From Desulfovibrio sp. UBA6121 (GTDB lineage Bacteria > Desulfobacterota > Desulfovibrionia > Desulfovibrionales > Desulfovibrionaceae): a DNA stretch of 13,975 bases. The DNA is taken from assembly GCA_002422505.1 (NCBI GenBank), contig DIVX01000028.1, positions 1 to 13,975 of the forward strand, in the 5' to 3' direction. Under the pieces are notes generated by a model. It saw nothing but the letters and a program-made list of their open reading frames with translations. It made no database searches and had not been told where the DNA came from. Below, piece after piece: positions 11,955-13,975 of the stretch. How positions within the stretch are numbered: the stretch's first letter is position 1; each line of letters starts with the position of its first letter. The position numbers were made by a program, and so were the translations under genes.

Positions 11955-13975
11955 CAAGACCCAGCCCGGCCAGCAGCCGCAACAGGGCCTCCAGGGCCTG
12001 CTCCTCGGCGGCGCACAGGGCGGCCAGCCCAGCCGGGTCCGAACGTTCGACGCTCACCGCACCGCCCGCTTCGCCGCCCGCTTCGGCAAGCGCCAGTTCC
12101 AGGGCCTCCGCCGCGCGGCTCACGTCGCGCGCGCCCATGTTCGCCGCCACGCCGCGCAGGCTGTGGGCCAGCAGCCGGGCCTGGGGCAGATCGCCTGCGG
12201 CAATGGCCCGGCGGATGGCGGCAGGGTGCTCCGCATACTGGCTGGCGAATTGCCGCAGCAGATCACGGTAGAGCTCCGGCTCGCCGCCAAGGCGCTCCAC
12301 AGCCCCGGCCACGTCCAGGCTCGGCAGATTGGCCGGGATTTCCGGCGCGGCGTTCCGGGATTTTTCAGGTGCGGAGCCCGGCGCGGCCTGCTCTGCGCCG
12401 TGTTCACCGTGCAGACGTTCGGCCTGGGGCGGCGTTGCCCTGCCGGACCCGGAGCGCGTCTGTGGCGCGTCTGCCGCCGTCTGCCTTTGCTCCGCCGTCT
12501 GTTCCGCCTGCCCCGCCTGTGCCGTCTGTCCCGCCTGGTGCACCAGCGCGGGCCCGGCATGGCGCATGAGCGCCCCGTACAGCTCCGCCGGGTCGATGGG
12601 CTTGGTCACATGGTCGTTCATGCCCGCCGCCCGCGTGCGCTCCCGGTCGGCGGCCAGGGCGTGGGCCGTCATGGCGATGACCGGCAGGTCCATGAGGGTC
12701 GGAGTGGCGCGGATGCGCCGGGTGGTCTCGTAGCCGTCCATGCCCGGCATCTGGATGTCCATGAGCACGGCGTCGAAGCGTTGCACGGCCAGAAGCGCCA
12801 GGGCGGTTTCGCCGTCTGCCGCCAGGGTGACGGCAATGCCTACACGCTCCAGCATGCCTTGGCCCACCTGGCGGTTTATCTCGTTATCCTCCACCAGCAG
12901 CACGCGCAGACCGGCGAGCGCTGCGCGCGCGGCCTTGTCCTGCGCCGGGGCGGGCCGGGCCGGGCTGGCTGCACCGCCGCCAAAGACGCCCAGCAGGGTG
13001 TTCAGCAGCAGGGATTGCCCCACCGGCTTGGTCAGCAGGGCCGCCGCCTGGCCGTCCTGGGTCAGGGCCGCCAGGGCGTCGCGGTCGTGGGCGGTAAGCA
13101 GCACCACGGCGGGCCGTGGCGAAAGGCTCGGCGCTTCATGGATGCGCCGGGCCGTTTCCACCCCGTCCAGGCCGGGCATTTTCCAGTCCAGCAGCACCAC
13201 GTCAAAGGGCTTGGCCCCGCCGTGCGCGGCGGCAAACAGCATGTCCAGGGCCTGCTGGCCGCTCGCGGCCAGTTCCGCCTCCAGGCCCAGGCGGCGCAGG
13301 TTCGCGGCCAGAATCTCGCGCGCGGGGCGGCTGTCGTCCACCACCAGCGCCCGGAGCCCGGCCAGGATATGTGGCCGTGGCGTTTCGCGCGGGCCCTCGG
13401 CCAGGGGCAGGGTCAGCTCGAAGCGGAACTCGCTGCCTTGCCCAGGCTGGCTGGACACGGAAATTGCGCCGCCCATGAGCTGCACCAGCCTGCTTGAAAT
13501 GGAAAGCCCCAGCCCGGTGCCGCCAAAGCGGCGCGAGGTGGAGGCATCGGCCTGGGTGAAGGGCTGGAAGAGCTCGGCCTGCTGCTCCGGCGTCATGCCT
13601 ATGCCGGTATCGCGCACGGCAAAGGCCAGCCGCGCCGCCCTGGCCTGCGCACCGCCTGCCCCTGGCCCGGTTCCCTCCCGCTCCGCGCCTTGGGCGGGCA
13701 GGGCGCTCACGCTGATGCGCACCTCCCCGGCCTGGGTGAACTTCACCGCGTTGCCGCCCAGGTTCACCAGCACCTGGCCCAGGCGCAGGGGGTCGCCCTT
13801 GAGCCTGCGCGGCACGTCCTCGCCCACCTCAAGCAGCAGCTCCAGGTCTTTTTCCTGGGCCCTGGCGGCCAGCAGCCCGGCCAGATCCTCCAGCACCAGG
13901 TCCAGGTCGAAGTCTACGGTTTCCACCTTGAGCATGCCCGCCTCCACCTTGGAGAAGTCCAGGATGTCGTTCAGG
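11905..13975 (-). CDS. Hybrid sensor kinase, HATPase-REC-REC-HPt (5' end outside window)
   Basis: The frame is open to the window edge, where the first visible residues LNDILDFSKVEAGML are the end of a HisKA dimerisation helix; sensory and H-box parts lie outside. Next come a HATPase domain (about 13850-13400; N-box VLVNLGGNAVKFT, G1 DTGIGM, G2 GGTGLGLSIS), REC1 (about 13355-12985; LVVDDS, phospho-Asp codon at 13186-13188, LTKPV) and REC2 (about 12920-12560; LLVEDNEINRQV, Asp codon at 12757-12759, VTKPI). A Gln/Ala-rich linker (about 12550-12340) leads to an HPt domain (about 12335-12050) with phospho-His codon 12163-12165 (LAHSLRGVAANMGA). This is a BarA/ArcB-like multistep phosphorelay architecture. 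The HPt would pass phosphate to a separate regulator. The C-terminal tail (TAPAASPQNNTPSA) is encoded within the 97-bp repeat. Confidence 0.95.
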   Translation of the reverse strand, partial: LNDILDFSKVEAGMLKVETVDFDLDLVLEDLAGLLAARAQEKDLELLLEVGEDVPRRLKGDPLRLGQVLVNLGGNAVKFTQAGEVRISVSALPAQGAEREGTGPGAGGAQARAARLAFAVRDTGIGMTPEQQAELFQPFTQADASTSRRFGGTGLGLSISSRLVQLMGGAISVSSQPGQGSEFRFELTLPLAEGPRETPRPHILAGLRALVVDDSRPAREILAANLRRLGLEAELAASGQQALDMLFAAAHGGAKPFDVVLLDWKMPGLDGVETARRIHEAPSLSPRPAVVLLTAHDRDALAALTQDGQAAALLTKPVGQSLLLNTLLGVFGGGAASPARPAPAQDKAARAALAGLRVLLVEDNEINRQVGQGMLERVGIAVTLAADGETALALLAVQRFDAVLMDIQMPGMDGYETTRRIRATPTLMDLPVIAMTAHALAADRERTRAAGMNDHVTKPIDPAELYGALMRHAGPALVHQAGQTAQAGQAEQTAEQRQTAADAPQTRSGSGRATPPQAERLHGEHGAEQAAPGSAPEKSRNAAPEIPANLPSLDVAGAVERLGGEPELYRDLLRQFASQYAEHPAAIRRAIAAGDLPQARLLAHSLRGVAANMGARDVSRAAEALELALAEAGGEAGGAVSVERSDPAGLAALCAAEEQALEALLRLLAGLGLAATAPAASPQNNTPSA

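Noticed and set aside
11926..13497. 523-codon plus-strand open frame opposite the hybrid kinase
   Set aside because: The minus-strand frame encodes HATPase, two receivers and HPt with all key residues; the plus-strand translation has no family pattern.
1..13975. Mobile elements, tRNA or rRNA genes
   Set aside because: No transposase, integrase, terminal inverted repeats, tRNA-like folds or rRNA sequence were seen on either strand.

Overview
The window is GC-rich, gene-dense bacterial DNA dominated by phosphorelay signalling genes, with a small nonulosonic (sialic-type) acid gene pair in the middle. Codon usage, the stand-alone tandem universal stress protein beside small receivers, receiver-first histidine kinases with an unusual H-box, and a kinase PAS domain with a 'CY...PCxxCP' cysteine cluster together suggest a sulfate-reducing deltaproteobacterium of the Desulfovibrio group. 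That is inference from style and remembered family patterns; no rRNA or marker gene is present.

Layout. (1) 1-1707, plus strand: the 3' end of a histidine kinase, then a receiver-histidine kinase 1 base downstream. (2) 1829-6166, plus strand: a conserved hypothetical protein, a tandem-domain universal stress protein, two single-domain receivers, and a 636-residue receiver-PAS-PAS-histidine kinase. Gaps are 1 to 6 bases except before the last gene, where a 110-base leader contains two possible hairpins, one enclosing the Shine-Dalgarno sequence. (3) 6256-8428, plus strand: overlapping neuB and neuC homologues behind a plausible sigma70-type promoter. No CMP-sugar synthetase is present. (4) 8586-11549, plus strand: a periplasmic solute-binding protein, a membrane HisKA_2-type kinase (ATGA overlap) and a receiver, joined by a 31-codon linking ORF and a 15-bp triplicated segment. 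(5) 11550-11904: a convergent intergenic stretch holding a 97-bp tandem repeat that duplicates the 3' end of the neighbouring minus-strand gene. (6) 11905-13975, minus strand: a hybrid kinase (HATPase-REC-REC-HPt) whose 5' end lies outside the window.

How it may work together. By eye there are five kinase ATPase domains, seven receiver domains and one HPt domain, yet no DNA-binding, diguanylate cyclase or other classical output domain. Blocks 1 and 2 look like one multi-input phosphorelay: the two receiver-first kinases are clear paralogues and can themselves receive phosphate, and the small receivers may act as shuttles. Block 4 looks like an independent extracytoplasmic ligand sensor. neuBC would supply a nonulosonic acid for a surface glycan or flagellin, but activation and transfer genes must lie elsewhere. 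The most distinctive observations are the 97-bp repeat that preserves a C-terminal reading frame, the hairpin over the ribosome binding site of the 636-residue kinase, the acid-less H-box of the receiver-first kinases, and the linking ORF with its triplicated segment.
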